Positions 7,928 to 16,533 of a stretch of 44,737 bases of DNA are shown here, piece by piece. The notes below the pieces were generated by a model that was given only the letters and a program-made list of their open reading frames with translations, was not told the origin of the DNA and did not search any database. How positions within the stretch are numbered: position 1 is the stretch's first letter; each line of letters starts with the position of its first letter. The stretch covers positions 1-44,737 of the forward strand of contig JAGBTZ010000008.1 in assembly GCA_017631055.1 (NCBI GenBank), in the 5' to 3' direction. The translations under genes and the position numbers were made by a program. This DNA comes from Alistipes sp. (lineage in GTDB: Bacteria > Bacteroidota > Bacteroidia > Bacteroidales > Rikenellaceae).

Positions 7928-8884
7928 ATGTTAAAAATAGGTTTAGACGCAATGGGAGGCGACTTCGCTCCCGAGGCTGCGGTTAAGGGCGCAGTTATGG
8001 CGGTAAATGAGTTGGGGGCCGATAGTCACATCGTGCTGTTTGGCGATGAGGAGCAGATTAAACCCATTCTTGCAGCAGAGGGTTGCGATAGCGACAAAAT
8101 CGAGATAGTGCACACCACCGAGGTTATCGAGATGGGTGACCACCCCGCAAAGGCTTTCCAGCAGAAGGCAAATTCGAGCATCACGGTAGGCTTTGGCTAC
8201 TTGGCCAAGGGTCTTATCCATGGCTTTGCAAGTGCCGGCAGCACCGGAGCGATGATGGTAGGCTCGATGTTTGCGGTTAAGCCCATCGAGGGCGTTATCC
8301 GCCCCACAATTTCGGCCGTGGTTCCCAATGTCAAGGGCGAGCCCATGATGTTGTTGGATGTGGGTCTGAATGTGGATTGCAAGCCCGAGGTATTGTGCCA
8401 GTATGGTCTTATCGGCTCGATTTTCGCTGAGTCGGCACTCGGCATCAAGAATCCCCGCGTAGCGCTGCTCAACATCGGCGAAGAGGAGGCGAAGGGCAAT
8501 GCTCAGGCTCAGGCTACTCACGCCTTGATGAAGGCCGAGGGCGAGAAGGGCAAGTTCAACTTCGTGGGCAATGTCGAGTCGTCATATATGTTCACCGGCA
8601 AGGTTGCAGATGTAGTGGTTTGTGATGGTTTTGTCGGCAACACTATTCTGAAGATGGTCGAGGGTTTCTACCAGATCAATACCCGCATGGGAGTAACCAA
8701 CCCCTTCTGGGCTGCGATGAACTACGAGAACGTAGGCGGAACACCCGTGCTCGGAGTTAATGCACCTGTAACCATCGGCCACGGCAAGTCTACTCCGCTG
8801 GCTATCAAGAATATGATTCTTTCGACCGAGCGCACCATCTCGGCAAACGTGACTGCCAAATTGCAGGAGGCGTTCAAGGCCTAA
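7928..8884 (+). CDS. plsX: Phosphate acyltransferase PlsX
   Basis: Makes acyl-phosphate from acyl-ACP for the PlsY step of phospholipid synthesis; peripheral membrane enzyme. The 318-residue protein opens with LKIGLDAMGGDFAPEA, the PlsX signature, and keeps GFASAGSTGAMMVGSMF, LLDVGLNVDCKP, LLNIGEEEAKGN and VVCDGFVGNTILKMVEG. In many genomes fabH follows plsX; here a strong inverted repeat and an opposing phage-derived operon follow instead. A weak -7-like TATCTTTA lies near 7888. Assignment is firm. Confidence 0.97.
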   Translation: MLKIGLDAMGGDFAPEAAVKGAVMAVNELGADSHIVLFGDEEQIKPILAAEGCDSDKIEIVHTTEVIEMGDHPAKAFQQKANSSITVGFGYLAKGLIHGFASAGSTGAMMVGSMFAVKPIEGVIRPTISAVVPNVKGEPMMLLDVGLNVDCKPEVLCQYGLIGSIFAESALGIKNPRVALLNIGEEEAKGNAQAQATHALMKAEGEKGKFNFVGNVESSYMFTGKVADVVVCDGFVGNTILKMVEGFYQINTRMGVTNPFWAAMNYENVGGTPVLGVNAPVTIGHGKSTPLAIKNMILSTERTISANVTAKLQEAFKA

Positions 8885-8901
8885 GGCGCAAGGCAACTAT
8901 A

Positions 8902-8945
8902 AGACAACAAGAGGTCCGCTCCGAAAAGCGGACCTCTTGTTGTCT
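8902..8945. terminator. Long perfect hairpin between convergent plsX and phage endolysin genes
   Basis: A 19-bp perfect inverted repeat (arms 8902-8920 and 8927-8945) with a 6-nt loop. It sits 18 bp after the plsX stop and overlaps the stop codon of the leftward endolysin gene. There is no long T-run on either side, but its place between convergent genes and its stability suggest a bidirectional terminator. Confidence 0.75.
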
Positions 8946-9345
8946 ACTGTCGGAACAACTCCCACCCTCGCCACACAGCACGGCGGTCGGCCGGCACTCC
9001 ATTCTCGAAGTGCGAAATGGCACTCACAATCTCGACCATAACTGCCGCATTGGTCACATCAATCACATAGTCGGGGTCGATACCCGAGCGTTGCGAGACA
9101 AATTTCAGATAGGCCGAGGTGGGATTTTCCGATGGCGGAGCATAACGATCAATCATCTGGCGCAGAGTGCGACAACCATGACGGAGGTGGTAGGTGTAGA
9201 GCAGCATAAATATCGCTCGGTAGCCCCACTCCACGCTCTCGAACTGGCGAAACTCAGGGTCGCTACTCGGCACCCGCTCGCCCTTATACTTCACACTCGA
9301 GCGGCGTATATTGCCCGGGTTATTGTTGTCGAGTCCTCTACTCAC
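8944..9345 (-). CDS. Phage endolysin-like peptidoglycan hydrolase (P5-like)
   Basis: Predicted cell-wall lytic enzyme of 133 residues that ends the phage-derived operon. GLDNNNPGNIRR near the N-terminus, FESVEWGYRAIFMLLYTY, and RYAPPSENPTSAYLKFVSQRSG match the P5-like structural lytic transglycosylases common in Bacteroidota prophages. The start is taken as GTG 9343-9345, giving VSRGLDNNNPG, because the family begins there and AGGAGG lies just upstream; the longer ATG form at 9378 adds a poorly conserved leader. It overlaps the 3' end of the holin gene by 8 nt, a normal lysis-cassette arrangement. No signal peptide is seen, consistent with holin-dependent release. Confidence 0.8.
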   Translation of the reverse strand: MSRGLDNNNPGNIRRSSVKYKGERVPSSDPEFRQFESVEWGYRAIFMLLYTYHLRHGCRTLRQMIDRYAPPSENPTSAYLKFVSQRSGIDPDYVIDVTNAAVMVEIVSAISHFENGVPADRRAVWRGWELFRQ

Positions 9346-9763
9346 CCTCCACCTCCTTTCGTATTCGGCGGCGCACATAACGCTTCAGCCAGACAAACAT
9401 CGGGGCCGAGGAGAGTTGCGATGCATTCTCGAGGAACGACCAAAACTCTACGGCACAGGTGAAGCCCGTAAAAATTTTGGCAAGGTTCAGGGTCATAAAA
9501 TCGAGCACATATCTCTCGACCAGCCACGACATCGCAATAGCAATCACCACAAAGCCCAACTTGAGCACCGTGCGCCACGCCTCATGGCTCTCGAAGTACC
9601 ACTCTTCGCCTTGGTGCCGCGCTCGGGCACGACTCGCCGCCACTCCCGTAGCGAAATCGACCGCCACAAAGAGCACGGCACACCCGACAAGAGGTACAAT
9701 CGGTGCAAATAGCGACAACATCCCGATAATCGCCATATTAAAGAGTCTGGACAAAGTTTCCAT
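9338..9763 (-). CDS. Phage holin family protein
   Basis: A 141-residue membrane protein with about three to four hydrophobic helices: near residues 10-38 (one long or two short), 73-92, and a weaker one at 95-112. A basic tail (RYVRRRIRKEVEGE) follows. The second helix region contains DFATGVAASR, close to the D-x-x-T-G motif of the Bacteroidota phage holin/toxin-secretion holin family. It would make the membrane lesion that lets the adjacent endolysin reach the wall. The start METLSRLF overlaps the previous gene by 26 nt; ATG 9736, directly after that gene's TAA, is an alternative. Confidence 0.72.
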   Translation of the reverse strand: METLSRLFNMAIIGMLSLFAPIVPLVGCAVLFVAVDFATGVAASRARARHQGEEWYFESHEAWRTVLKLGFVVIAIAMSWLVERYVLDFMTLNLAKIFTGFTCAVEFWSFLENASQLSSAPMFVWLKRYVRRRIRKEVEGE

Positions 9764-10220
9764 CGTTACTACAACGGTTAAGTACGTTTCGGCTCGGGTC
9801 ATACTCAGCGAAGCGCTGCGCATTATCGTTGAGATAGCGGCTCATTCGGCGCTGAAGGGTGCGTGCCTTCTCGCGCAGGGAGCGCTCGAGCATACGGGTC
9901 TGATTTTCGGAGGGCGATTTCAGGCTCGAGGATGCGGGCACGCTCACTCCAAAGCGGCCGCTGCGAGCCACCATCGAGGGGAGCATCAGCAGACGTGTAC
10001 GCAGAGCCACCACCGGAGCCACATACTCCTCACAAAAGTCTGCGTATCGACCACTGCGCATCGCCTCATACATCTCGGGGCCGACAACCGCCACAACATG
10101 ACGCTCCTCGGCTACGGCAATATCCAGTGAGGAGATGGTTGTCGCATCGAAACACTCGCCATCGTTGAATGCGAGCGATGCAACCTGTTCGGGGGTAATA
10201 AGAGTCTGTTTCATTGTCAT
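9738..10220 (-). CDS. Putative head-tail connector/head-completion protein (DUF6712-like)
   Basis: A 160-residue soluble protein with a mainly helical N-terminal part (ITPEQVASLAF..., residues 7-80). A serine-rich linker (SVPASSSLKSPSENQ) and a helical basic C-terminus follow. Its size, helical character and place directly after the portal gene suggest a connector or head-completion protein; resemblance to the Bacteroidota family DUF6712 is recalled rather than tested. The ATG directly follows the portal stop codon (TAAATG), implying coupled translation. The 3' end overlaps the holin start region. Confidence 0.5.
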   Translation of the reverse strand: MTMKQTLITPEQVASLAFNDGECFDATTISSLDIAVAEERHVVAVVGPEMYEAMRSGRYADFCEEYVAPVVALRTRLLMLPSMVARSGRFGVSVPASSSLKSPSENQTRMLERSLREKARTLQRRMSRYLNDNAQRFAEYDPSRNVLNRCSNDGNFVQTL

Positions 10221-11441
10221 TTAGTCGATACTTGTAATGTTATACTTGGTGATTTGTGCCAGATAGTATTGCTGACTCTCGTCCTCGGGGTCGTAATCCA
10301 GACCATCCGCCTTGCGAGCCTCCCACACCTTCATATATATAGGCTTGGAGCGGGTAGGCGGGCGGTTGATAATCTGCAACGATGAGGAGTCTATTCCCGC
10401 CACATCTCTCAACACCGAGAGAATTGGCTCCATCAACTCCGCCTGCTCGGCCAAAATCACCGTATTGAGTGCAATTTCGTATTCGTGCAGAATACGCTCG
10501 GAGTTAAATCCCGAGGAGTAGTCCAATCCACTCAACGAACGGAACCAGGAGTGCGCCACCACTATATCCGATGTGGCCTGGTCGTGCAACTGTTTCCAAT
10601 CGCCATCACTCTGAGCCGCAAAGGGGATGAAACGAGAGTTATCATCCTCGGGCGAGTTGCGCACCACAAACATCACCTGACCCGGATTGCCTCCAAACTT
10701 CTGCTCGGCACAACGCACAATACGCTCGGCCTGCTGCTCGTCATCGGCAGCGCCATCGAGTATCATCACACCCGAGAGCTGGAACGAGTTGTCCAATCGC
10801 GAGATATTCCACTTATCGGTCTTGTAGGCGATGGCCGAGACGTTCAAACCCGCGATGTAGGGCGGTACGCCATAGTGGTCGAACATCGGCTCGTAATCTT
10901 TGTAGTGAATCATCGCTCGCAGAGTGCCATCCGCCTGCTCCTCGAAGAGGGGATAGAGCGGCAAGGTCACAGCCGAATCGGCATCAAATCTACTCCAATT
11001 GTGATGCATCACTATATGCTGATTATCTTTGGCCACACGACAATGCGAGGCATCTTGATGAAAGAGCGCAAGGAACGAGCGCTCGGCATTGGTCACCACC
11101 TCCAAGAATGCATTACCAAAGAGCGACTTATCGAAAGCCAACTTATTGAGCACCTGTCGCAACGATTCGCCATTGCCATTCACCGAGTTCACGAACTCAC
11201 CCAGAAGCGGCACTTCAGAGTTGAAGGTAAAGCCCTTACCCGAGATATAGTCAGCCTTGTCGTTGATTATGCGGCGATGCGTGGCCGAACGGCGCGACAT
11301 CAGTGCCAATGCTGACGGGAAGAGATTATCATCGCCCCAGCGCCAGAATTTATCGTTCTCGGAACAGGGGCGACCTAATGCAATGTAGGGATCGACCCTG
11401 TTGCCGACAGTTGTGATTTGAGTTTTCTTGTTGTTTTCCAT
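10221..11441 (-). CDS. Phage portal protein
   Basis: Predicted dodecameric portal of the capsid vertex. The 406 residues show typical portal features: an early DNLFPSALALMSRRSATHRRIINDKADYISGKGF segment, LRQVLNKLAFDKSLFGNAFLEVV, FLALFHQDASHCRV, YPLFEE, a stem/crown region, and the later SWFRSLSGLD...SGFNSERILHEYEIALNTVILAEQ helices. This matches the HK97/SPP1-like portal fold as found in Bacteroidota prophages; it is somewhat short for the family. It lies downstream of the capsid gene, not upstream as in canonical HK97-type clusters. The gene is intact and coupled to the connector-like gene. Confidence 0.8.
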   Translation of the reverse strand: MENNKKTQITTVGNRVDPYIALGRPCSENDKFWRWGDDNLFPSALALMSRRSATHRRIINDKADYISGKGFTFNSEVPLLGEFVNSVNGNGESLRQVLNKLAFDKSLFGNAFLEVVTNAERSFLALFHQDASHCRVAKDNQHIVMHHNWSRFDADSAVTLPLYPLFEEQADGTLRAMIHYKDYEPMFDHYGVPPYIAGLNVSAIAYKTDKWNISRLDNSFQLSGVMILDGAADDEQQAERIVRCAEQKFGGNPGQVMFVVRNSPEDDNSRFIPFAAQSDGDWKQLHDQATSDIVVAHSWFRSLSGLDYSSGFNSERILHEYEIALNTVILAEQAELMEPILSVLRDVAGIDSSSLQIINRPPTRSKPIYMKVWEARKADGLDYDPEDESQQYYLAQITKYNITSID

Positions 11442-11452
11442 AGTTGTAATCT

Positions 11453-11962
11453 TTAGTTACCCTCATAGAGTGCTGCGGCCGATGTATCGTAACTCTCGAG
11501 GGTCATTTTAATCCTCGGGGAGTCGACCAATCTGCTGCCCGATGAGGAGATAATCTCTTTGATACGCAGCGGTTGCTGCGAGCCGAAACGCTCGGAGTAT
11601 CCGACCAACAATCGGCGGCCATCATTCAACTCGACCTCGGCACATAGGCCCATATCCATCGCCTCGCGATAGAACTCCGGCTCTATCCACGCTGCGGCAT
11701 CGTTGCGCTCGGCGACCAACGTGAGGGTGTGTTGCACAGCCACCACCCCATCCTCAAACGCAAAACTCTCTTCCAGCCACGAGGCATCCTCGAGCAGCGA
11801 GCACTCCATAATCTGCTCTCTATCGAAAAAAGTCAATAGTTTGTAGCCGTTTGCATCTTCAGCGAACTCAACATAGTCGACATTTTCGGCAGCGCACAGC
11901 CTCACCGAGCGGACTCCTCCCACCGGTTTTCGGTGGGAGGAGCTTTGCGAACTGCTCTTCAT
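11453..11962 (-). CDS. Hypothetical phage protein between capsid and portal genes
   Basis: A 169-residue protein I cannot name. After a serine-rich start (MKSSSQSSSHRKPVGGVRSVRL) it is beta-strand rich, with alternating hydrophobic and acidic stretches (FAFEDGVVAVQHTLTLVAERND) and an end typical of tail-tube or decoration-type beta proteins (PRIKMTLESYDTSAAALYEG). ATG 11962 is preferred over the TTG at 11971. Its place between capsid and portal suggests a capsid decoration or tail-tube role; neither can be shown from sequence alone. Confidence 0.6.
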   Translation of the reverse strand: MKSSSQSSSHRKPVGGVRSVRLCAAENVDYVEFAEDANGYKLLTFFDREQIMECSLLEDASWLEESFAFEDGVVAVQHTLTLVAERNDAAAWIEPEFYREAMDMGLCAEVELNDGRRLLVGYSERFGSQQPLRIKEIISSSGSRLVDSPRIKMTLESYDTSAAALYEGN

Positions 11963-11973
11963 AGGCCTCAATA

Positions 11974-12939
11974 CTATGCGTTACCCAACGACACGAGTCT
12001 AAGGTCCATAAAATCTGCGCTGGCAAGGAATACCGCACGCTGGCGATTCTCCATCTCGTCGGGGTTGTACCACATACGCACCTCAGCATCGGGATAGTCC
12101 GAAGTGTTGAGAGCCAAGACCAGATTGCGGCTATCGGTCAACAGACACACCGAAGAGGGGAAGTCGTTGTCGGTCAACATCTGCGATGTCACGCCCAAGT
12201 CCACCAACGGGATGCCGCGATAGTAGAGCGTAGTGTAACCATCGGTGCAGTTCAACATATCCTTTTCGATGCTGTTGAGATAGACAAACTCCTCGTATGC
12301 CTGGTAGACATCAGACGAGACATAGAATACCAGATGGCCATCCTTCTTGAGTGACTTCAACTCATCCGAGGCGTTATCCCACACCCCTTTGAACACCTCC
12401 ATAACAATCTCGGCACTGACCGTATCGGGGAAGATGTAGGGCTCGATACCCTCATCATCGAGTGTATATCGAATCTTTTTGAGGATACCATCGAAGATGT
12501 TGTACTGACCCGCATCAGTGTTGCCAATCCAGGTCGATATCTTCAAATCTTCGGCAATTGCTCGCTTGAAGATTGCAGTCTCGGCCTCCTCAAGGTCGGT
12601 GCCCGACAGATCCTGAATATTGACATCCGGGCGAGTGATGATGTGCTCATAGATGCGAGCGTAGTAGTCCGAAGCCGAGAATGCCGACTCAGCCTTCACT
12701 CGGCGCATATTGATATCCTTAAACTCCTTGATTGCCGAGGCGCCACCCTGCCAGCCGCTCTCGTAGGGTCGCAACACACTGCCGGCCGAACTCCACAAGT
12801 GGATAGTCGTAGGCACCGGCATATTGAAGAGTACACGCACACCATGCTCCTGAAGAGTCTGCTCGGCGAGCATCGGGCGGAAGAAGAGAATGTCGAGGTC
12901 GTTACCTGAATAGATTTTTGAATTTTCGATTAAAGCCAT
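11974..12939 (-). CDS. Phage major capsid protein (HK97-fold candidate)
   Basis: A 321-residue protein directly downstream of the ClpP-like protease. Features consistent with an HK97-type coat protein are the N-terminal region rich in long segments (SAGSVLRPYESGWQGGASAIKEFKDINMRRVKAESAFSAS is an E-loop-like stretch), the helical middle (TDLEEAETAIFKRAIAEDLKISTWIGN), and the C-terminal region (GYTTLYYRGIPLVDLGVTSQMLTD, then DAEVRMWYNPDEMENRQRAVFLASADF). Late strands like these are typical of the P- and A-domains. No cysteine cross-links or N-terminal scaffold are obvious. Protease-capsid order supports the call. Confidence 0.75.
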   Translation of the reverse strand: MALIENSKIYSGNDLDILFFRPMLAEQTLQEHGVRVLFNMPVPTTIHLWSSAGSVLRPYESGWQGGASAIKEFKDINMRRVKAESAFSASDYYARIYEHIITRPDVNIQDLSGTDLEEAETAIFKRAIAEDLKISTWIGNTDAGQYNIFDGILKKIRYTLDDEGIEPYIFPDTVSAEIVMEVFKGVWDNASDELKSLKKDGHLVFYVSSDVYQAYEEFVYLNSIEKDMLNCTDGYTTLYYRGIPLVDLGVTSQMLTDNDFPSSVCLLTDSRNLVLALNTSDYPDAEVRMWYNPDEMENRQRAVFLASADFMDLRLVSLGNA

Positions 12940-12971
12940 AGTTTTTAAGTTTTAAGATTTGTTTTTGTTGA

Positions 12972-13874
12972 TTAAAATCTCGACAAGGAGCGCACATCCG
13001 CCGCATAAGCGCAATCATTGGCACTGCGGTAGGTATCTCCGTTAATCGAGGGGTCTTCTTTTGATTTGATTTGAGTCGGGGCGGCACTTCGCTGCCCCTC
13101 TTGGAAGAGGATTGTGGAGGGAGTAGGCAACTTCGGTTGCGCAGCGGTCGGCATCTCGAAATGCAAGACGTTCCGATCTTCGGGCAGCGGAGTCTTCTCC
13201 TCCTTAGCAAGCCCCAATTTGGCGAGCAGGGCCGTCAGCCTATCGGTCACGGAGGCAACCACAGAGGCCTTATCGGCACTCTTTGTCGAGTGGTCGTTGA
13301 TAATCTCATCTGCCAGAGCAGCCTCAATCACCTCCTCGGGCGAGAGCCAGCGACCATCGCCACCATTCTCGTTCATCAGGGCGACAAACTCCTCCACCTT
13401 ACGCCCCGAGCGCATTGCATAGACCTCGGCAAGTCGCCTATCGGTTTTATGCAGTAGGTCGGCCTTCGCCTCCATCTCGGCGGCATTGCCCTCCGTTGCA
13501 CATATCGAGTTGTGGATAAGATAGAGCGCATTTGCCGAGATTTGGCGACAGCCCTCACTGGCAGCCTGAGCGATGATTGTCGCTGCCGATGCCGTGTAGC
13601 CATAGCAGCGAGTGGTAATCTGCGCATCCAGCGCACAGAGCGCCTCGTAGATGAGCAATGCATCGTTCACATCACCACCGGTCGAGCGGATATTGACTAC
13701 CACCTTACGATTGTCGATATCGGCAATCTTCGCCACCATATCCTTAAACTTCTCGTAGGTTGTAACTCTGGATGAGGGGTCATCGAACTGCCACTCTTCG
13801 GGTACGCCTATGGTGCCATCAATATCGATATAGCACACCTCCGCAGTGTTACGAATGTTAATTTCTGATTTCAT
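12972..13874 (-). CDS. ClpP-like prohead maturation protease
   Basis: A 300-residue S14 (ClpP-type) serine protease expected to process the capsid scaffold. VNIRSTGGDVNDALLIYEAL matches the ClpP oxyanion segment. Ser96 in GYTASAAT, His121 in LIHNS and Asp173 in GGDGRWLSPEE are the expected triad. The EEVIEAALADEI end is typical of the fold, which spans residues 10-195. Residues 200-300 are a low-complexity, probably disordered extension (LPTPSTILFQEGQRSAAPTQIKS...) that may act as scaffold, as in phage protease-scaffold fusions. It lies just upstream of the capsid gene and 9 bp after the small gene at 13884. Confidence 0.85.
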   Translation of the reverse strand: MKSEINIRNTAEVCYIDIDGTIGVPEEWQFDDPSSRVTTYEKFKDMVAKIADIDNRKVVVNIRSTGGDVNDALLIYEALCALDAQITTRCYGYTASAATIIAQAASEGCRQISANALYLIHNSICATEGNAAEMEAKADLLHKTDRRLAEVYAMRSGRKVEEFVALMNENGGDGRWLSPEEVIEAALADEIINDHSTKSADKASVVASVTDRLTALLAKLGLAKEEKTPLPEDRNVLHFEMPTAAQPKLPTPSTILFQEGQRSAAPTQIKSKEDPSINGDTYRSANDCAYAADVRSLSRF

Positions 13875-13883
13875 TGTCTGTTT

Positions 13884-14150
13884 TTAGTTGTTACTTTTGT
13901 AGATAATTGCCCTAATTTTGGCATACGAGCACCGCTGCTCATCGGCAACCTTTGCCATGGCCTCACAACGCTTCATACCGCCCTTGCAGAGCACAAAGAC
14001 TCGCTCTTTGATTACACACCTCTCAAGCGAGGCTCTGTCGAGCAACCCCCTGCGATAGAGTTGTTCCACCACCCGACTCGGGCTCATGCGATTGTCACAT
14101 CCAACCGCCTTGAGCAGCAATTTCGAGATTTGTTTTTCGTCACTCATCAT
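13884..14150 (-). CDS. Small hypothetical protein in phage operon
   Basis: An 88-residue basic, helical protein starting MMSDEKQISKLLLKAVGC. It has a helix-turn-helix-like pattern (MSPSRVVEQLYRRGLLDRASLERCVIKERVFVLCKGGMKRCEAMAKVADEQRCSYAKIRAII), which may bind DNA or RNA, but I do not recognise the family. The ATG lies inside the last codons of the preceding tail-like gene, so expression is probably coupled. A small terminase-like or regulatory role is possible; without a large terminase nearby this is speculation. Confidence 0.55.
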   Translation of the reverse strand: MMSDEKQISKLLLKAVGCDNRMSPSRVVEQLYRRGLLDRASLERCVIKERVFVLCKGGMKRCEAMAKVADEQRCSYAKIRAIIYKSNN

Positions 14151-16533
14151 TGAGCTTAATTTGAGCAAATCGACATCGAGCCATGCCGGTTGCAGGGTTA
14201 TACTCTTCGATTGTGTCGAGGCGATATGGGGTTGCTACACCTCTAATCTTCAGCACGAACACCGAACGAATTGACGGCTCACCCTCGACAAAGTGGAAGA
14301 GGTTTTCGAACTCATCGGGGCGGATATGGAGCGTAAGCAGTACACTGCACAGAGTGGCCTCCTCCTCAAACTCCCGATCGTAGAACGAGTGCAGACCTTT
14401 ACACCCATCCCTATCCTCGAAGCAGAGCGTAAAGGCTTCGCTATTATCATCTTCCGCGTGGTGAAATGCAGCCAAAGGATACTCCCCGCCACTATCGGGA
14501 TAGCCCCAGCGTTCGCCCTCGGCCAAGGGGCTCATCCCCACATATCTGACAATTCGGGGCACAAATTCGCCAACAATGCCCTCCTCCGATTGCTCTTCAT
14601 AGAGTTGCATCACCATTGCCGATTCGGCATTGATAAACCTATTGCACAGGCTCACTGTCGGGGCAAACAACGGATTGACCAGACTCTGCTCACCCTCAAT
14701 CGAGGCTCGTGACGGGCTCTCGAAACTCCAGACTCCCAACTCCGTATCGTTTTCAAGATTGTAGCATCTAACCGCCTCATCCTCCGGGCCGTAACCGAGC
14801 GTGCGGCACTCGTGGATAGTTCGAGCCATTGGCTCCACCACCATCGGCTCGCCATAGTCGATACGACTACTCCAGTCGAAGGGTTCATCTCGGCGGATAA
14901 AATCCGCATAGGGCTCGATGTAGACCGTTTTAAGCCGCTCATCGGTATAAAATCTCAGATTAAAGAGGTGCTGCACAGCCTCGAGCAGTTGATTTTGTCG
15001 CACCCTGAGATGCGCCACATCCTCGAATGTTATGTGCGAGCCATAACCGATAGTCGAGCTGAAAATCGGCCGCAGGGTTGTCCCCGGCAGAATTGTCAAC
15101 GACATACCCGCCTCGCCTCCACCGAAGTATATCGAGTCGAAACGCTTTGGAGATGATGGATTTACCTCCACAGCCGGCAGTCGCAACGTGGTTTCGACCT
15201 CCACCGAGCCCTCATACTGGACATAACCCTCATAGAGAGCCCAATCCTCCGGGCACGAGGAGTAGCGACTCGCCCCGATAGGCATACGTTGCAACTCAAC
15301 GGCGTCTGCCTGCGCTATATCCGATGGCGAGGTCACCAACGCGGTATTAGAGGTGAGGTACACCCAATTCTTCCACAATCCATTCACCCTATAAACGATT
15401 CGATAGTTATACTCCTCGGAGTAGTCGAACAGGACAACTCGATACTGAAAATCGGGAGTCAGCCCTCGGCGACAATCCTTAAATCGGTTGACAAGTTTGA
15501 AGGGGAGCGTCACCCCATCGCCCAGATAGATAGAGTCGAAGCTCTTCAGCGCAGACCGACTCTCAATTCGATAATCGCACACAAAGCGCAGATTGTATTC
15601 GAAGCCGACCTTCGCAGCCGACAACGGGCGGAACTCGACAAAGCCCTCATCGTCAATCTTAAAGCACTCGTTAAGCGCAAAGAGTCCCGTTTCGGTCACA
15701 CTACCATCCTCGCCCACCACCTCCGAGGCGACCGTGTTGACGATATTGCCCACCGAGTTGGCGGCAATTGCCGGCGAGGCATAGACTCGACCCGCATAGT
15801 TGGCCGTGGCAGTGGCGCTCTGCAGACGTCCCGCCCTGAAATCCATCCTCTGCAACTTGGCATCCACATCCGTCACCGCATAGGCACCACTAATGTAGAG
15901 CGAACTCATCCACTCGCTATCGAGGAAGTCGCTCTTCACGCTGTAACCTGCCGACTCGAAGATGCTCCTGACCAGAGCCGCAACCGAGATGAATGGGTGG
16001 TAATCCTCCGGAGTGAGAATCTTCTCGGGGATATAGATCGAACTTTGGCCGTTCTGCAACTCGACATCTTCGCGCTGCACAGGCAGAAACTTCACAGGCG
16101 AATCGTTGGTCCAACTATCGCAAATCTCCGCCATATCCAACATCGCATCGAGATCGACCTCAATCTGATTGAACATCTCTCGTGCCGCCTGCTTCGCCCA
16201 CCGGGTTGCACCGCCGATAATCCTCACACGGTAGCGTGATTGTTCGCCCGCCACCTCCACGCCATCCAAATAGGCCGTTCCGCGAAAGACTTCGGCACCA
16301 TCAGCCTCGATAGATGCAACGTGATACTCGGCATTAAACCGGTCGGTATTTTCGGGGTCGGCACCATAGCCTAAAAGCGTATCATTCAAAATCGTAGACG
16401 GGACACTGACTACAATGTGTTTGCCCTTGCGACCACTCTCGACATCGCTCAAATCCGAGGAGCGATAGTCGAGAATAATCTTCGGCTCGAGCTCAAATTC
16501 GCAAGGATTTCCGTCAATGAGCAACCTAATCAT
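14140..16533 (-). CDS. Large phage tail-like structural protein
   Basis: The largest protein of the phage-derived operon, 797 residues. The N-terminal 120 residues are beta-rich (LIDGNPCEFELEPKIILDYRSSDL... FRGTAYLDGVEV) and resemble distal tail or hub proteins of Bacteroidota prophages. A helical segment (DYHPFISVAALVRSIFESAGYSV) resembles tail-hub folds, and several carbohydrate-binding-like beta domains follow to the C-terminus. No enzymatic motif or collagen-like repeat is seen. It overlaps the preceding gene by ATGA. Baseplate hub or receptor-binding function is inference; it is not a tape-measure protein, lacking long helices. Confidence 0.6.
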   Translation of the reverse strand: MIRLLIDGNPCEFELEPKIILDYRSSDLSDVESGRKGKHIVVSVPSTILNDTLLGYGADPENTDRFNAEYHVASIEADGAEVFRGTAYLDGVEVAGEQSRYRVRIIGGATRWAKQAAREMFNQIEVDLDAMLDMAEICDSWTNDSPVKFLPVQREDVELQNGQSSIYIPEKILTPEDYHPFISVAALVRSIFESAGYSVKSDFLDSEWMSSLYISGAYAVTDVDAKLQRMDFRAGRLQSATATANYAGRVYASPAIAANSVGNIVNTVASEVVGEDGSVTETGLFALNECFKIDDEGFVEFRPLSAAKVGFEYNLRFVCDYRIESRSALKSFDSIYLGDGVTLPFKLVNRFKDCRRGLTPDFQYRVVLFDYSEEYNYRIVYRVNGLWKNWVYLTSNTALVTSPSDIAQADAVELQRMPIGASRYSSCPEDWALYEGYVQYEGSVEVETTLRLPAVEVNPSSPKRFDSIYFGGGEAGMSLTILPGTTLRPIFSSTIGYGSHITFEDVAHLRVRQNQLLEAVQHLFNLRFYTDERLKTVYIEPYADFIRRDEPFDWSSRIDYGEPMVVEPMARTIHECRTLGYGPEDEAVRCYNLENDTELGVWSFESPSRASIEGEQSLVNPLFAPTVSLCNRFINAESAMVMQLYEEQSEEGIVGEFVPRIVRYVGMSPLAEGERWGYPDSGGEYPLAAFHHAEDDNSEAFTLCFEDRDGCKGLHSFYDREFEEEATLCSVLLTLHIRPDEFENLFHFVEGEPSIRSVFVLKIRGVATPYRLDTIEEYNPATGMARCRFAQIKLNDE

